A DNA stretch of 64,000 bases from Mycobacterium hubeiense. GTDB taxonomy: Bacteria; Actinomycetota; Actinomycetes; Mycobacteriales; Mycobacteriaceae. The DNA lies in contig NZ_PIZU01000018.1 of NCBI RefSeq assembly GCF_002838065.1, forward strand, positions 40,483 to 104,482, written 5' to 3'. Both the position numbers and the translations under genes were made by a program. The notes under the pieces are model-generated. The model was given only the letters and a program-made list of their open reading frames with translations. It searched no databases and was not told the origin of the DNA. This document shows, piece after piece, positions 53,288 to 63,968 of this stretch. How positions within the stretch are numbered: position 1 is the first letter of the stretch; each line of letters starts with the position of its first letter.

Positions 53288-53923
53288 TCAGCCGATCTTG
53301 CGGTCGCGGTGCTTGCGCCGGGAAGCCAGTTCGTCCTCCGGCGTGGCGATCGACTCGCCGCCGTCGGCGCGCTCACCCGGAAAATCGGCGATCGCACCGG
53401 TCAGTTCTCGCATGGCGCCCGACACTGCGATGCCGAACACGCCCTGACCGCCCTGCAGCAGGTCCACCACTTCCTCGGCGGAGGTGCATTCGTAGACGGT
53501 GGTGCCGTCGGAGAACAGCGTGATGTTGGCCAGGTCGCGCACGCCGCGCTGGCGCAGATGCTCGACGGCGACCCGGATGTTGTGCAGCGAAATGCCGGTG
53601 TCCAGCAACCGCTTCACGATCTTGAGCACCAGGATGTCTTTGAACGAATACAGCCGCTGGCTGCCCGAGCCCGCCGCGCTTCGGATGGACGGCACCACCA
53701 GCGAGGTGCGGGCCCAGTAGTCCAGCTGGCGGTAGGTGATGCCGGCGATCTGGCAGGCACTGGGCCCGCGGTAGCCCACCAGCTCGTCAGGCACCGAGTC
53801 GTCGGGGAAAAGACCGGCCTGCACGGGCTCGCTGGGGGCCGTGGCGGTGGGTGTCGCAGATTCGCTCGCAGTTTCGGTCTCGGTGGACAGATCCAGCTGC
53901 TCTTGGCGTGGCTTGTCTTCCAC
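53288..53923 (-). CDS. resR: MerR-family regulator ResR (Rv1830-like)
   Basis: The 211-residue product has an acidic, low-complexity N-terminal extension, then a MerR winged-helix domain ([42 protein letters not shown]). A C-terminal region contains [26 protein letters not shown]. It lacks a cysteine metal-sensor signature. Rv1830 (ResR/McdR) controls cell growth and division genes and has been linked to antibiotic resilience in clinical M. tuberculosis strains. The GTG at 53923 is the likely start. It lies between the glycine riboswitch and the nuclease-domain gene. Confidence 0.88.
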   Translation of the reverse strand: MEDKPRQEQLDLSTETETASESATPTATAPSEPVQAGLFPDDSVPDELVGYRGPSACQIAGITYRQLDYWARTSLVVPSIRSAAGSGSQRLYSFKDILVLKIVKRLLDTGISLHNIRVAVEHLRQRGVRDLANITLFSDGTTVYECTSAEEVVDLLQGGQGVFGIAVSGAMRELTGAIADFPGERADGGESIATPEDELASRRKHRDRKIG

Positions 53924-54040
53924 TTCGAATCCTCTCGCCGATCGAACCTGCGTCTGTGACCTGCGCGGACGCACATCTACTACCAGCTCGAATGTATCGA
54001 GCATACGCTTCCCGCCGGGCCCGTACGGCCCGTCGCCATC

Positions 54041-54046
54041 AAAGTA
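54041..54046 (-). promoter_or_regulatory. Candidate -10 box of resR
   Basis: On the minus strand TACTTT (TANNNT) lies about 118 bases upstream of the resR GTG within the 210-base gap before it. No good -35 box was identified. The gap holds no gene. Confidence 0.3.
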
Positions 54047-54133
54047 TGGCTGCCCGATTCACCGTTCGCAGAAACCGGCGCCGCGTGTCGAGGGCGAAGG
54101 TCTCAGTTGAGACGCATCCGTGATCAAGCAGGC

Positions 54134-54628
54134 TCACGTGGCCTTGAAATCGTCGGGCGACACGCTGTCGAGGAATTCCTTGAACTTCTCCACCTCGTCC
54201 TCGCGGACCGCGCCGGCGGGTTCCTCGTCGCTCTCGTCGGGAATCAGCAGCCCGGCCTCGGCGAGCACCGCCTCCTCCACGTAGATCGGCACGCCGACGC
54301 GCAGCGCGATCGCCACCGAGTCCGACGGCCGAGCCGACACCTTGATATCGCGGTCGAAGATCAGGTCGGCGTAGAACGTGCCCTCTTGCAGATCGACGAT
54401 GCGGACCTCTTTGAGTGAATGGCCAAGCGCGGCAATGACATCTCGGATCAGGTCGTGGGTCAGCGGGCGCGCCGGCTCGACCCCCTGCTGCTCGAGCGCA
54501 ATCGCCGCGGCCTCCGACTGGCCGATCCAGATCGGCAGGTAACGGTCACCGTTGGATTCGCGTAGCAGCAGCACCGGCTGGTTTTGGGGCTGCTCAACGC
54601 GAATGCCGACCACACGAACCTCAGCCAT
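54134..54628 (-). CDS. Bifunctional-nuclease-domain protein (DUF151; Rv1829-like)
   Basis: The 164-residue soluble protein carries the BFN domain: VVLLRESNG-like VLLLRESNGDRYLPIWIGQSEA, followed by RPLTHDLIRDVIAALG and SARPSDSVAIALRVGVPIYV. The C-terminus is acidic (EDEVEKFKEFLDSVSPDDF). Plant and thermophile members show nuclease activity; the bacterial role is unclear. It lies in the conserved cluster garA-merR-bfn-resR, all on the same strand, with short gaps. ATG start preceded by GGAGGG. Confidence 0.85.
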   Translation of the reverse strand: MAEVRVVGIRVEQPQNQPVLLLRESNGDRYLPIWIGQSEAAAIALEQQGVEPARPLTHDLIRDVIAALGHSLKEVRIVDLQEGTFYADLIFDRDIKVSARPSDSVAIALRVGVPIYVEEAVLAEAGLLIPDESDEEPAGAVREDEVEKFKEFLDSVSPDDFKAT

Positions 54629-54679
54629 CTGTGTCTGCCCTCCGCACCACTGTGCTAGCCGTCAAAACGAGTCTAATCC

Positions 54680-55405
54680 TCAGCGATCAAGAACGTCGCG
54701 CACCGCCGACTTGATCAACGACGTGTGCAATGTGATCGCCAACGCCGCCACCTCACGGGCCAGGTCATCGGCACGGTCCCGGGCGCCGGCCTTGCCCGCC
54801 TTGACCACCGGTCCGGCGATCTGCGCGATCAGGTCGGACTGCCGGTCGGCCGCCGAGCGAAACGCCCGCAGGTGCCGCGGCTCCACGCCGTAGTCGGCCA
54901 GCGCCCGCGCGCACTGCGCGATCACCACCGAGTGCTCGTCGAAGAACCCCGCCGGGCCCGGTTTGATCACCGCCGCCCTGATCAGCTCGTTGAGCAGGTC
55001 TTCGGAGACGCCGGACCGCGACAGCAGGTCCTCACGGCGCAGCCGGGCCTGATTCGGCGGCACGCCGCCCTCGGCGTCGCTGCTGTCGACCGGAACCAAA
55101 CGCGGTACCCCGTAAGGGGATCCGGTCTGGGGCAGCTCGCCGTCGGGCTGCGCATCCAGCTGGGCCTTGATCACCTTCAACGGCAGATAGTGATCCCGCT
55201 GGGCGGTCAGGATGAAGCGCAGCCGTGCGCAGTCATACGCGGTGAACCGTCGGTAACCCGACGCCGTGCGCTCTGGCGTGACCAGCCCTTCGGCCTCCAA
55301 GAACCGGATCTTGGAGATGGTCACGTCCGGGAAGTCCGGTCGTAGCAGATCGAGGACCGCTCCGATCGACATCCCGTTCAGCGCGGGTCTGTCGGGGGCG
55401 GTCAC
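54680..55405 (-). CDS. MerR-family regulator (Rv1828-like)
   Basis: The 241-residue product has an N-terminal MerR DNA-binding domain ([60 protein letters not shown]) and a longer C-terminal domain with [21 protein letters not shown] and [20 protein letters not shown], which differs from metal-sensing MerR tails. Ligand unknown. The GTG start shares one base with the garA stop (TAGTG), so the two are translationally coupled. It pairs with resR, a second MerR protein 1.5 kb downstream. Confidence 0.9.
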   Translation of the reverse strand: MTAPDRPALNGMSIGAVLDLLRPDFPDVTISKIRFLEAEGLVTPERTASGYRRFTAYDCARLRFILTAQRDHYLPLKVIKAQLDAQPDGELPQTGSPYGVPRLVPVDSSDAEGGVPPNQARLRREDLLSRSGVSEDLLNELIRAAVIKPGPAGFFDEHSVVIAQCARALADYGVEPRHLRAFRSAADRQSDLIAQIAGPVVKAGKAGARDRADDLAREVAALAITLHTSLIKSAVRDVLDR

Positions 55406-55887
55406 TAGCTGCCTGGTCCGCTTTCGTCGTCGCTCTTGGGGCCGGTCAAAAACACCAGCCGGAACTTGCCGATCTGCACCTCGTCGCCGTTGGCCAGCAC
55501 CGCCGAGTCGACGGGCTCGCGGTTGACGTAGGTGCCATTGAGGCTGCCCACGTCGACAACCTGGAACTCGCCGCCCTCCAGGCGGAACTCCGCATGCCGG
55601 CGGCTGACGGTCACGTCGTCGAGGAAGATGTCGCTGTCGGGATGGCGACCGGCCGACGTGGTCGGCTGGTCGAGCAGGAAGCGCGAACCGGCGTTGGGGC
55701 CGCGCTTGACGACGAGCAGCGCCGACCCGGGCGGCAGTCCCTCGACACCCGATACCGCACTCTCGGTGCCCGCGGCGGCGGGCGCGTCCAGTTCGTTGAG
55801 GAAGTCGGCGCGGAAAACCGATGTCGTCTCCACAGTGACTTCGTCAGACGTCTGGTCAGCCCCCGAGTTGCTGTCCTTCTCCGTCAC
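55405..55887 (-). CDS. garA: FHA-domain metabolic regulator GarA
   Basis: The 160-residue cytoplasmic protein carries the phosphorylation motif [11 protein letters not shown], with Thr21 and Thr22 at the same positions as in characterised GarA. An FHA domain follows ([32 protein letters not shown]). Unphosphorylated GarA binds and tunes 2-oxoglutarate enzymes (KGD, glutamate dehydrogenase, glutamate synthase). Phosphorylation by PknB or PknG makes the FHA domain bind its own phosphothreonine and switches it off. Situated between gcvH and a MerR gene. A 174-base gap to gcvH may hold its promoter. Confidence 0.95.
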   Translation of the reverse strand: MTEKDSNSGADQTSDEVTVETTSVFRADFLNELDAPAAAGTESAVSGVEGLPPGSALLVVKRGPNAGSRFLLDQPTTSAGRHPDSDIFLDDVTVSRRHAEFRLEGGEFQVVDVGSLNGTYVNREPVDSAVLANGDEVQIGKFRLVFLTGPKSDDESGPGS

Positions 55888-56061
55888 CCGCTGCTCCTCA
55901 CTGGCTGCTGTGGCGATACCCGGCCGGACCCCCAGCCGTCGTCCGTATCAGGTCGACCGTACCGCGCGGTGGACCTCATTGTGTCCACCACCGCCGGATC
56001 CGCGTGCGATGTTTCATCGCGCCCGCCGGTCGAACCGATCGGGGTGAACCCTAACAACTCC

Positions 56062-56457
56062 TCATTCGGTCACGGTGGCGCGGTAGCCCTGCGCGTCGAG
56101 CAGCTGGGCCAGCCCGGCCGCCAGCGCCCCGGAGTCGGCCTGCAGTTCCACCAGCCAGCCCTCGCCGTAGGGATCGGAGTTGACCAACTGCGGGCTGCCT
56201 TCCAGATCCCCGTTGACCGCAACGACTTTCGCGGTGACGGGCGCGTAAAGGTCCGACACCGACTTGGTGGACTCCACTTCGCCGAACGATTCGCCCGCTG
56301 TCACGTCGGCGCCCACATCCGGCAACTGGACGAACACCACGTCGCCCAGCGCGGACTGGGCGTAGTCGGTGATACCCACCCGTACGGTGTCGTCACCGGT
56401 GCGCAGCACCCACTCGTGTTCGGCGGTGTAGTACAGGTCGGACGGGATCTCGCTCAC
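56062..56457 (-). CDS. gcvH: Glycine cleavage system H protein
   Basis: The 131-residue lipoyl carrier shuttles the aminomethyl group from the P-protein to the T-protein. The lipoylated lysine is Lys65 in [17 protein letters not shown]. The start [17 protein letters not shown] is standard and the length normal. It lies 17 bases after the DUF881 gene on the same strand. No gcvT is in the window. Confidence 0.95.
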   Translation of the reverse strand: MSEIPSDLYYTAEHEWVLRTGDDTVRVGITDYAQSALGDVVFVQLPDVGADVTAGESFGEVESTKSVSDLYAPVTAKVVAVNGDLEGSPQLVNSDPYGEGWLVELQADSGALAAGLAQLLDAQGYRATVTE

Positions 56458-56474
56458 GGCGCTCCTTGGCTAGC

Positions 56475-57293
56475 TCACTTGACGGGCTGAGCGTATTGGC
56501 GGGGTTTCGGTTGCCGCAAGGCGGTCACGTCCACGCGTTCGGCCTGCTGCATCGCCATCTTGCCGCCGACGCGTTCGATGCTGTCCATCGCCCCGCCGGG
56601 GATGTTCATCGCCGCGGCAAGCGTGGGCGGATCCCCAATGGCCAGAACGGAATACGGCGGGCCCAGGGTCGCGCCGTCGACGATCAGCGCCCCTGGGGCG
56701 CCGCCCACCCAGGTCTCCACGCCGACGCGCACGGCCGCGGCTCCCCCGCGGATTTCCAAGGCTTCGGCGCCCGCGGCGCGCAGCTCGTTGATCACGTCCA
56801 GCATCGTCTCGGGCGCCACCCCTGGCGCGGGATCGTCGATGGTGAGCGTCACGCCGGGACCGGTCGCGGCAACCGTGCCGATCAGGATGGACAGTGCGGC
56901 CAGCCGCGCCTGAGCGTTCTCGATGGCCGCCTGATCGCTGCTGCCCGAGGCCTCCAGCGACGCAAGCGTTCGCTGCAGATCCGCCACTTCGGTGTTCAGC
57001 GCGGCCTCCCGCTGCTGCAGCGAATCCAGCAGCACCAGCAGGTCGGCCGGGCGCGCCGTTTCGAGCGAATCGCCAGATTCGTTCTGCCGCACCTGAGTGA
57101 CGATCGCGACGCCGAGCACGATGCACAACAGCACAGCCAGCGCGCCGAACACGAGCTGCGAGCGGCCCCGCCGCAGGATACCGCGCACACCGCCGGGTTG
57201 CAGCTCGCCGATCGGGGCAGGTGTCTTTTCGGCGGGCAACTCGTGTTTGCCGTGATGCTCGGATCCCAGCTCGTGTTCGGGCTTTTCACTCAT
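56475..57293 (-). CDS. DUF881 membrane protein (Rv1825-like)
   Basis: The 272-residue product has a cytoplasmic lead of about 46 residues, one membrane helix (FGALAVLLCIVLGVAIVTQV), an extracytoplasmic coiled coil (LLVLLDSLQQREAALNTEVA) and the DUF881 domain (LTIDDPAPGVAPETMLDVIN, INELRAAGAEALEIRGGAAA). DUF881 proteins are found beside the small basic protein and the PgsA-like gene in Gram-positive bacteria and are suspected to act in cell envelope or division. It forms a tight block with the neighbouring small basic protein (3 bases apart) and a second DUF881 protein. Confidence 0.88.
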   Translation of the reverse strand: MSEKPEHELGSEHHGKHELPAEKTPAPIGELQPGGVRGILRRGRSQLVFGALAVLLCIVLGVAIVTQVRQNESGDSLETARPADLLVLLDSLQQREAALNTEVADLQRTLASLEASGSSDQAAIENAQARLAALSILIGTVAATGPGVTLTIDDPAPGVAPETMLDVINELRAAGAEALEIRGGAAAVRVGVETWVGGAPGALIVDGATLGPPYSVLAIGDPPTLAAAMNIPGGAMDSIERVGGKMAMQQAERVDVTALRQPKPRQYAQPVK

Positions 57294-57296
57294 GGC

Positions 57297-57629
57297 CTAT
57301 GCACCAAACAGTCTGCGCCGCAAGGCGGCTGCGTTGCCGAAGATCCGTATACCGAGCACCACGATGATCGCCGTCGACAGTTGCGTGCCCACCCCGAGCT
57401 GATCACCGACATAGACGATGAGCGCAGCGACCAACACGTTGAACACGAAGGACACCACGAACACCTTCGAGTCGAAAATCCGTTCCAGGTAAGCCCGCAA
57501 CCCGCCGAACACTGCGTCCAGCGCGGCAACCACCGCGATCGGCAGGTACGGCTCCACGAACTCGGGCACGCTGGGCCGGAATACCAGACCCAGCACGACG
57601 CCGATGACAAGTGCGGCGATTCCGATCAT
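57297..57629 (-). CDS. sbp: Small basic membrane protein Sbp (DUF1290; Rv1824-like)
   Basis: The 110-residue product has three hydrophobic helices and the conserved centre PEFVEPYLPIAVVAALDAVF followed by GGLRAYLERIFDSKVFVVSF, and ends in RRRLFGA. This is the Sbp family, encoded next to DUF881 genes and ftsQ in many Firmicutes. The ATG at 57629 is chosen; an in-frame GTG at 57653 would overlap the upstream gene. Function unknown, presumably in the same membrane complex as its DUF881 neighbours. Confidence 0.85.
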   Translation of the reverse strand: MIGIAALVIGVVLGLVFRPSVPEFVEPYLPIAVVAALDAVFGGLRAYLERIFDSKVFVVSFVFNVLVAALIVYVGDQLGVGTQLSTAIIVVLGIRIFGNAAALRRRLFGA

Positions 57630-57639
57630 GTGTGTCCGA

Positions 57640-58545
57640 TCATCTCGGTCCAATCTGCTTGCCGAAGTTGATATCTCGCACCGACCCCGCGGGCAGGGTG
57701 ACGTTGTCCCCGGCGCTGACGCTCACCCCCACGCCGTAGGAAGTTTCCAGCAGCCGCAGCCGCTGCAGGGCGGGACTGCGCTCGAACGAGTCCTGCATGG
57801 TGTTGGGCGGTCCGACGGCGAGAATGACGTACGGGCTGCTGATCGGTCGATTGTCGACCAGGATCCCGCCGCCGGCCTGCCGGATCGTGACGGTCGCGCC
57901 GATGCGCACACCGTCGACCGAGATCGCCTCGGCGCCACTGGCCCACAGCGAATTGACGACCAGTTGCAGGTCGCGGTCCAGGATCACCTGCTGGCTGCCC
58001 GGCAGGCGTTCTTTGGACACGTCGCTGAGATCCTTCGAGATGCCGGGATCCGTGATCGTCACCGTCAAACCCGGGCCGGCGACCGGCGTCGCGGCCGCCG
58101 CGAAGTTCGCGTCGTCCAGACTGCCGAGCAACTGCCGGCCGCGCTCGTCGCCCTCCAGCCGTATGCGGCGTTCGGCGTCGACCTGGGCGGTCAATGCGTC
58201 GCGACGCGCGGTGAGCTCATCGGTGGTGGCCTCCGTGGCACGCACGCTGCCGGACAACACGTGCTGGGCCTCCCGTGCGGCGGGCGCGACCGACTGCGCC
58301 TGCGCGACAGCGGCCGCCGACACCGTCGCGATGGCCAGCATGGCGAGCACCCGCCACATCCATTCCCGTGACCGGCTGCGCGGTTCGGCGCCGTCGCGCC
58401 GGGCCGTCGCGGCGGCGGCATAGCCCGGATCCAGATGATCGGTGAGCAGCGAACGCAGCAGCGACGGCACCGGGATCAGCTTCGGCGCGCCCGCCTCGTG
58501 GACGTTGCGCCCCGCCTCCGGGTCGTAGCCGCCGAGCAGAGTCAT
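57640..58545 (-). CDS. DUF881 membrane protein (Rv1823-like)
   Basis: The 301-residue product has a single membrane helix near residues 62-80 ([20 protein letters not shown]), then an extracytoplasmic coiled coil ([20 protein letters not shown]) and a DUF881 domain ([40 protein letters not shown]). The ATG overlaps the pgsA2 stop as ATGA. It is a paralogue of the second DUF881 protein downstream. The order pgsA2-DUF881-sbp-DUF881-gcvH-garA matches Rv1822-Rv1827. Confidence 0.88.
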   Translation of the reverse strand: MTLLGGYDPEAGRNVHEAGAPKLIPVPSLLRSLLTDHLDPGYAAAATARRDGAEPRSRSREWMWRVLAMLAIATVSAAAVAQAQSVAPAAREAQHVLSGSVRATEATTDELTARRDALTAQVDAERRIRLEGDERGRQLLGSLDDANFAAAATPVAGPGLTVTITDPGISKDLSDVSKERLPGSQQVILDRDLQLVVNSLWASGAEAISVDGVRIGATVTIRQAGGGILVDNRPISSPYVILAVGPPNTMQDSFERSPALQRLRLLETSYGVGVSVSAGDNVTLPAGSVRDINFGKQIGPR

Positions 58546-59132
58546 GGCGCCGCCTTCGGAAGTTGCCTCACCACCATCGCGACCTGGACGAGGTAGAGCA
58601 CCCCGGACCACAGGTAGAGCGCCAATCCCCAGATCAGAAACGCCCAGCCGCAGGCCAAAATGACGCGGCTCCACAACGCGTCCCACTGGCCGAGCAGGAT
58701 CAACGGGAACCCCGACATGAGGGCGAAGGTAGCCGCTTTGCCGATGTAGGTCACCGGCAGTGCCGTCAGGCCGCGACGACGGATCACCGGCAGGGTGGCC
58801 GCCAAGACGGCGTCGCGCCCGATCAGGGTGAGCACGATCCACCACGGCACACTGCCGTGCACCGCCAGCGCGATCGGCACGGTGACCATGTAGATCCGGT
58901 CCACCAGCGGGTCGAGCAGCTCCCCCAGCCGTGACGACTGATTGGCCACCAGCCGGGCTATCTTGCCGTCGGCCCAGTCGGAGAAGCCGCTGAACATGAG
59001 CACGGCCACCGCCCACGCGTTGGCGTGCGCCACCAACAGCAGCCACAAAAAGACCGGGACCAGCACCAGGCGCAGCACGCTCAACACATTGGGCACGGTG
59101 AGCACCCGGTCGCGCGCAGGCGCGTGGTCCAT
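58542..59132 (-). CDS. pgsA2: CDP-alcohol phosphatidyltransferase PgsA2
   Basis: The 196-residue membrane enzyme carries the CDP-alcohol phosphotransferase signature [20 protein letters not shown] followed by ELLDPLVDR, with all aspartates intact. Several helices follow. It is related to phosphatidylglycerol-phosphate synthase; PgsA2 is one of several paralogues in mycobacteria and its exact lipid product is not established. The start [20 protein letters not shown] is usual. Overlaps the next gene by 4 bases and lies 9 bases after secA2. Confidence 0.92.
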   Translation of the reverse strand: MDHAPARDRVLTVPNVLSVLRLVLVPVFLWLLLVAHANAWAVAVLMFSGFSDWADGKIARLVANQSSRLGELLDPLVDRIYMVTVPIALAVHGSVPWWIVLTLIGRDAVLAATLPVIRRRGLTALPVTYIGKAATFALMSGFPLILLGQWDALWSRVILACGWAFLIWGLALYLWSGVLYLVQVAMVVRQLPKAAP

Positions 59133-59141
59133 GCGTAAAAC

Positions 59142-61466
59142 CTAGCGGAATACGCCCGGCAGGCTCAGCGCCGACATCGTGTCGTCTGCCAGCGGGTTGT
59201 CGTGCACCATGTACGTCCACGTCGACGTCGGCCGGGCCAGTTTGGACAGGTCCACGCCCGGCTCGTCCTCGATCGACGGGGCGGTCTCGAACGTCTGCTG
59301 GGCAGCCTCGATCGCGTCGGCGGCCAGCGAGGCGAACGCATCGATCGCCATCCGGTGGAACTCGTCGAGCGGATTCTGCCGGCCCAGCGCCCGCAGGTGG
59401 ATGCTCTCCCGGATGTCGGCCAGAAACGCCAGGTGGTCGCACCAGCCACGGTCGAGGTGATACAGCATGATCAGCCGGCAGATCTTCTCCAGCCGCTCCT
59501 CGGAGAGTTTCTCGGCCAGCTCGGCGTAACGCTCCGGTGACCGCTCGGCGAGCTCTTCCCGCGCAGTTGCGGTGCGCAGCAATGTATCTCGTCGTTCCAC
59601 GATGATGGCGCGCTGCTGCGCGATGAGCTCGTTATAGCGCCAGGTGTTGGCGTGCACGTCGAGCAGCCGGCCTTCGGCGATGCGCTGGGCGTGGTCGAGC
59701 AGGCTCGGTGCCTTGGCGGCGACGATGCGGCCGTTCTCGTCGGTCTCCATCGGCAGTTTGTTGGGCTCCAGATGCGCCGCGACGACGTCGTCCTCCCAGC
59801 TGGCGAAGAACACCGACGACCCCGGGTCGCCCTGGCGACCGGCTCGGCCGCGCAACTGGTTGTCGAGCCGTTCGGTGTGGTGGCGTCCGGTGCCGATGAC
59901 GTGCAGCCCGCCGAGTTCGGCCACCGCGTCATGGTCCGCCTCATCCGAGCCGCCCAGCCTGATGTCGGTGCCGCGCCCGGCCATCTGCGTCGACACCGTG
60001 ACCGCGCCCAGCTTGCCGGCCTCGGCGATGACACGTGCCTCTTCGGCGTCGTTTTTGGCGTTCAGCACCACCGCGGGTACACCCGCCTTCACCAATCGCC
60101 GATGCAGATCCTCGGATTCGGCGACGTCGTGGGTGCCGACCAGCACCGGTTGTCCGGTCGCGTGCACCTCCGCGATGTGCTCGACGATCGCGTCGTTCTT
60201 CGCCGCCGCGGTGATGTACACGCGGTCGGCCTCGTCCTCACGAATGTTGGGAGTATTCGGGGGAATTGGTGAGACGCCGAGCTTGTAGAACTGTCGCAGC
60301 TGCTCACCGGCGGCCAGCGCGGTGCCGGTCATCCCGCACACCGTCAGGTACCGGTTGATCAAGGCCTGCACCGTGATGGTGTCGAGCACCTCGCCGGTTT
60401 CGGTGGTTTCGATGCCCTCTTTGGCCTCGACCGCGGCCTGCAGGCCGTCGGGCCAGCGCTGCAGCGCTGCGATGCGCCCTCGGGAAGAGTTGATCAGGTG
60501 GACGGCATCGTCGCGCACGATGTAGTGCACGTCGCGCTGCAGCAGCACGTGCGCGTGCAGCGCGACGTTGATCTCGGTCAGGGTGGTGCCGACGTGTTCC
60601 TCGGAGTAGAGGTCGATGCCGCCGAGCTTGGCCTCCAGCTTCTGCGCGCCCGCCTCGGTGAGGTGCACGTTGCGGCCGTCGGCGTCGGTGTCGTAGTCCT
60701 TGCCGGGGATCAGTTCACCGACCAGGCGGATGATCTCGACCTTCGGCATTTCGCGGTGGCTGCTGCCGGCCAGCACCAGCGGCACCAGCGCCTCGTCGAC
60801 GAGCACGGAGTCGGCCTCGTCGATGAGCGCCACATCGGGGTTGGGTGACACCAGATCCTCGACGTCGGTGACCAGTTGGTCGCGCAGCACGTCGAACCCG
60901 ATCTCGTTGACCGAGGCGTAGGTGACGTTGCACTCGTAGGCTTTTCGACGTTCCTCGGCAGTGGAGTCGGCGGTGATCCAGCCGACGGTCAGGCCCAACG
61001 ACTCCAGCAGCGGCCCCATCCATTCCGCGTCGCGGCGGGCCAGGTAGTCGTTGATGGTGATCACGTGCACGCTGCGGCCACCGAGCGCGTAGCCGGCCGC
61101 GGCGATCGCACCGGCCAGCGTCTTACCTTCACCGGTGGCCATCTCGACCACGTCGCCGGCCAGCATGCGCAGCGCGCCCAGCAGCTGGACGTCAAACGGA
61201 CGAAGCGCGGTCGTCCGCTCTGACGCTTCCCTGGCGATCGCGAGGAACTGCGGGATGTCGTCCGAGTCGTGGAGATCCTTGAGGTTCAGCAGCTGGGCGG
61301 CCTTGCGCAGCTGCTCGTCGTCGAGGTCGGCGGCTTTCTCGTCAAAGTCGGCCGAGGCGCGGACCTGCGCCATCGAGCGGCTCTGCTCCTTCTCGGTGCT
61401 GGCGCCGAGAAGCCTCCAGAACCGGCTGTTCACACGACCTGAGGTGCGGGTCTTCGTTTTCGCCAC
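59142..61466 (-). CDS. secA2: Accessory Sec ATPase SecA2
   Basis: The product has about 774 residues. Walker A is [20 protein letters not shown], the DEAD-type Walker B is [14 protein letters not shown], and the second helicase half has [15 protein letters not shown] and [19 protein letters not shown]. It ends [11 protein letters not shown]. It is shorter than housekeeping SecA1 (about 940 residues) and lacks the zinc-binding tail, as expected for actinobacterial SecA2, which exports a small set of proteins with the help of SecYEG. The GTG at 61466 ([21 protein letters not shown]) lies 4 bases after the GNAT stop. Confidence 0.94.
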   Translation of the reverse strand: MAKTKTRTSGRVNSRFWRLLGASTEKEQSRSMAQVRASADFDEKAADLDDEQLRKAAQLLNLKDLHDSDDIPQFLAIAREASERTTALRPFDVQLLGALRMLAGDVVEMATGEGKTLAGAIAAAGYALGGRSVHVITINDYLARRDAEWMGPLLESLGLTVGWITADSTAEERRKAYECNVTYASVNEIGFDVLRDQLVTDVEDLVSPNPDVALIDEADSVLVDEALVPLVLAGSSHREMPKVEIIRLVGELIPGKDYDTDADGRNVHLTEAGAQKLEAKLGGIDLYSEEHVGTTLTEINVALHAHVLLQRDVHYIVRDDAVHLINSSRGRIAALQRWPDGLQAAVEAKEGIETTETGEVLDTITVQALINRYLTVCGMTGTALAAGEQLRQFYKLGVSPIPPNTPNIREDEADRVYITAAAKNDAIVEHIAEVHATGQPVLVGTHDVAESEDLHRRLVKAGVPAVVLNAKNDAEEARVIAEAGKLGAVTVSTQMAGRGTDIRLGGSDEADHDAVAELGGLHVIGTGRHHTERLDNQLRGRAGRQGDPGSSVFFASWEDDVVAAHLEPNKLPMETDENGRIVAAKAPSLLDHAQRIAEGRLLDVHANTWRYNELIAQQRAIIVERRDTLLRTATAREELAERSPERYAELAEKLSEERLEKICRLIMLYHLDRGWCDHLAFLADIRESIHLRALGRQNPLDEFHRMAIDAFASLAADAIEAAQQTFETAPSIEDEPGVDLSKLARPTSTWTYMVHDNPLADDTMSALSLPGVFR

Positions 61467-61470
61467 ACAT

Positions 61471-62316
61471 TTACCGTACGCGGAAGCCGTAGCGCACCGA
61501 GTCACCCACCGCTTCGAACCCGATCCGCTGATAGATCGCGTTGGAGACCGGGTTGGCCAGATCGGCGAACAGCACGACTTCGGCGACGCCGCTGCGCAAC
61601 GCCAGCTCGGCCGCGGCCGCAGTGACCGCTGAGCCGTAGCCGTGCCCGCGTAACTCGTGCGGCGTGAACACCGGCCCGACCCGCGAGACGCCCGCCACCG
61701 GCGCGCGCACCATCGCCAGGCTCACCGGCACGCCGTCGGCGATCCACAGCAGGAGCCGGTCGCCCAGCTGATTCGCGGTGTCGATGAAGCGGCCCCGGGC
61801 GGCGGGATCCGATGGGCCGCCGTCGGTCTCGGCGAAGAACGCGTCGAGCCAGTCGACCACCAGGCGACGGTCGTCGTCGCCGACTTGCCGGTACTCACCG
61901 GCCACCCGGCCGGGCGCCCGCAAGGTGGCCAGCCGGTAGAGCCGCTCCTCGGCCGCCAGCGTCGCGGTGTGGCCGGTGGCGTCGCACCATGCGTCGGCAA
62001 ACGCGGTGGCCCGGGCCCGCTCCCCGCGCACACCGAGCAATGCGGGCCGCACCGGCGATAGCTCGGAGGCGGCCGCGGGTGCCGCCTCGACGGGAATTCC
62101 GTTGCACAGCAAGGGAAACGGCGGTGCCTGCATTGCCGCACCGATTGCGACGCCGTTGTTCCAGGCCGTCAGCAGCACCGCATTGTCGCCGGTGTCCGAC
62201 GGCGGCGGGCTGCGCAGCGCGGTCAGTTCGACCGTGTGGGCGACGGGCTCGCGGCGATACAGCGGCTGCGCGATCGCCCGGAATTCGTCGAAGGACCGAT
62301 GTAGGCGGACGTCCAC
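61471..62316 (-). CDS. GNAT-family N-acetyltransferase
   Basis: The 281-residue product has a C-terminal GNAT core with the acetyl-CoA loop [20 protein letters not shown] and a closing [27 protein letters not shown] strand, which is typical. The N-terminal half is a divergent second domain. The GTG at 62316 lies 11 bases after the ilvG stop, and its own stop lies 4 bases before secA2, so ilvG-GNAT-secA2 appear to be one transcript. From memory this gene has no counterpart between Rv1820 and Rv1821. The acceptor is unknown. Confidence 0.83.
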   Translation of the reverse strand: MDVRLHRSFDEFRAIAQPLYRREPVAHTVELTALRSPPPSDTGDNAVLLTAWNNGVAIGAAMQAPPFPLLCNGIPVEAAPAAASELSPVRPALLGVRGERARATAFADAWCDATGHTATLAAEERLYRLATLRAPGRVAGEYRQVGDDDRRLVVDWLDAFFAETDGGPSDPAARGRFIDTANQLGDRLLLWIADGVPVSLAMVRAPVAGVSRVGPVFTPHELRGHGYGSAVTAAAAELALRSGVAEVVLFADLANPVSNAIYQRIGFEAVGDSVRYGFRVR

Positions 62317-62327
62317 GGGGGCCGCGC

Positions 62328-63968
62328 TCAGGCCAGGTTCGACCGTCGCGGATAGACCACCGTCGGATCGGTCAGGGTGTTCACCACCGCGGGCAGCCCG
62401 GACGAGAACGCCCGTTCCAGCGCGGGCCGCAGTTCGGCCGGGGTCGACACCAGCTCGCCGTGCCCGCCCAGCGCTTTGACGACCTCGTCGTAGCGGGTGC
62501 CGGGCCGCAGGTCGGCGACCACCGAGTAGCCGTACAGCATCTCCATCGGGTGCTTCTCCAGCGCCCAGATGCCGTTGTTGCCGATCACCGACACCACCTG
62601 CACGCCGTGGCGCACCAGCGTGTCCCATTCCATGCCCGAGAATCCGAACGCCCCGTCGCCCTGCAGCAGCACCACCTGGCGGTCAGGCCGGGCCAGTTTG
62701 GCGGCCAGCGCGTAGCCCGGCCCCGAGCCCAGACAGCCGAACGGGCCGCTGTCCAGCCATGCGCCGGGCACATAACTGTCGATGACCCGGCCGGCGTAGG
62801 AGCCGAAGTCGCCGGCGTCGATCACGATGATCGCGTCGCGATCGAGCAGCGGCGTGAGCTCGGCGTAGAGCCGCATCGGGTGCAGCGGGGTGCGGTCGTC
62901 GCTGAGCTCGGCTTGCTCGGCGGCCCGCGCCGCGCTCTCCACCGCCCGCAGCTCGCCGATCCACGACTCGTGGTCGGGCGCCGCGGAGGCCGCCAACGCG
63001 GACAGGATTGTCGTCAGATCGCCGTAGACGCCCGCGGCGACGGCGCGCGGATGGTCCCGCTCCGGTGCGACGCGGTCGATGGCGATCAGGCGGGTGTCGG
63101 CACCAAACACCCCGCCGAAGCCCAGCCGGAAGTCCATCGGCACACCGATCACCAGCGCAACATCGGCCTCCCCCAACGCTTTTGACCGCGCCCGCGAGAA
63201 GGCCAGCTCGTGGTCGGCGGGCACCACCCCGCGAGCCATCCCATTCATCAGCACCGGGATCCGCATCCGTTCCGCGAGGTTGAGTAGGGAGGCCTCGCCA
63301 TGGCCCCACCAGACATTGGTGCCCGCCATGATCACCGGCCGCTGCGCCTCGGCCAGCAGTCGGGTGGCCACCTCCAGCGCATTGCCATCCGGCTGGTCCG
63401 CGGCGGCGGTCGGCTCGGTCAATGCGCCGGGGCGAGCGTCGTCGTGGGCCTCGCTGAACACGTGGTCCATCGGGAAGTCGACGAACGCGACCCCGGAGGG
63501 CGCGCCCACCGCGGCCCGCAGCGCGTCGTCGATGAGTGAGCCGACGGCGTCGGCCGACGATGCGGTCGCGGCGAAGCGCGCCAGCGGCGCCACGAACGGC
63601 ACGTGGTCGATCTCCTGCAGCGACCCCTGCCCCCAGCGCAACGCCGGCGCCCGGCCGCCCAGCACCACCAGCGGTGACTGGTTCTGCTGGGCGGCCGCCA
63701 TCGCGCTCATCCCGTTGGTGACGCCGGGCCCTGCGGTCAGCGCCGCCACGCCCGGCACCCGCGTCACCTTCGACCAGCCTTCGGCGGCGAACGCCGCAGT
63801 CTGTTCGTGGCGGGTGTCGATCAGCCGGATGCCCTCGGCGTGGCAGCCGTCATAGATCGAGAACAGATGTCCGCCGGAGAGTGTGAAGACCGTGTCGATG
63901 CCGCTGGCCTTGAGCCGACGGGCGATCAGATGTCCGGCGTTGACCGTGGTTGGAGCGTCGATGCTCAT
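62328..63968 (-). CDS. ilvG: Acetolactate synthase-like thiamine-diphosphate enzyme IlvG
   Basis: The 546-residue enzyme belongs to the acetohydroxyacid synthase/benzaldehyde lyase superfamily. The activating glutamate is in [15 protein letters not shown], and the thiamine-diphosphate/Mg motif begins [19 protein letters not shown] and ends NN. Residues for FAD binding are partly present. It is a paralogue of the biosynthetic IlvB1 (Rv1820 type), and whether it makes acetolactate is not proven. The ATG is at 63968 with only 32 bases left before the window edge, so its promoter is outside or just visible. Confidence 0.88.
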   Translation of the reverse strand: MSIDAPTTVNAGHLIARRLKASGIDTVFTLSGGHLFSIYDGCHAEGIRLIDTRHEQTAAFAAEGWSKVTRVPGVAALTAGPGVTNGMSAMAAAQQNQSPLVVLGGRAPALRWGQGSLQEIDHVPFVAPLARFAATASSADAVGSLIDDALRAAVGAPSGVAFVDFPMDHVFSEAHDDARPGALTEPTAAADQPDGNALEVATRLLAEAQRPVIMAGTNVWWGHGEASLLNLAERMRIPVLMNGMARGVVPADHELAFSRARSKALGEADVALVIGVPMDFRLGFGGVFGADTRLIAIDRVAPERDHPRAVAAGVYGDLTTILSALAASAAPDHESWIGELRAVESAARAAEQAELSDDRTPLHPMRLYAELTPLLDRDAIIVIDAGDFGSYAGRVIDSYVPGAWLDSGPFGCLGSGPGYALAAKLARPDRQVVLLQGDGAFGFSGMEWDTLVRHGVQVVSVIGNNGIWALEKHPMEMLYGYSVVADLRPGTRYDEVVKALGGHGELVSTPAELRPALERAFSSGLPAVVNTLTDPTVVYPRRSNLA

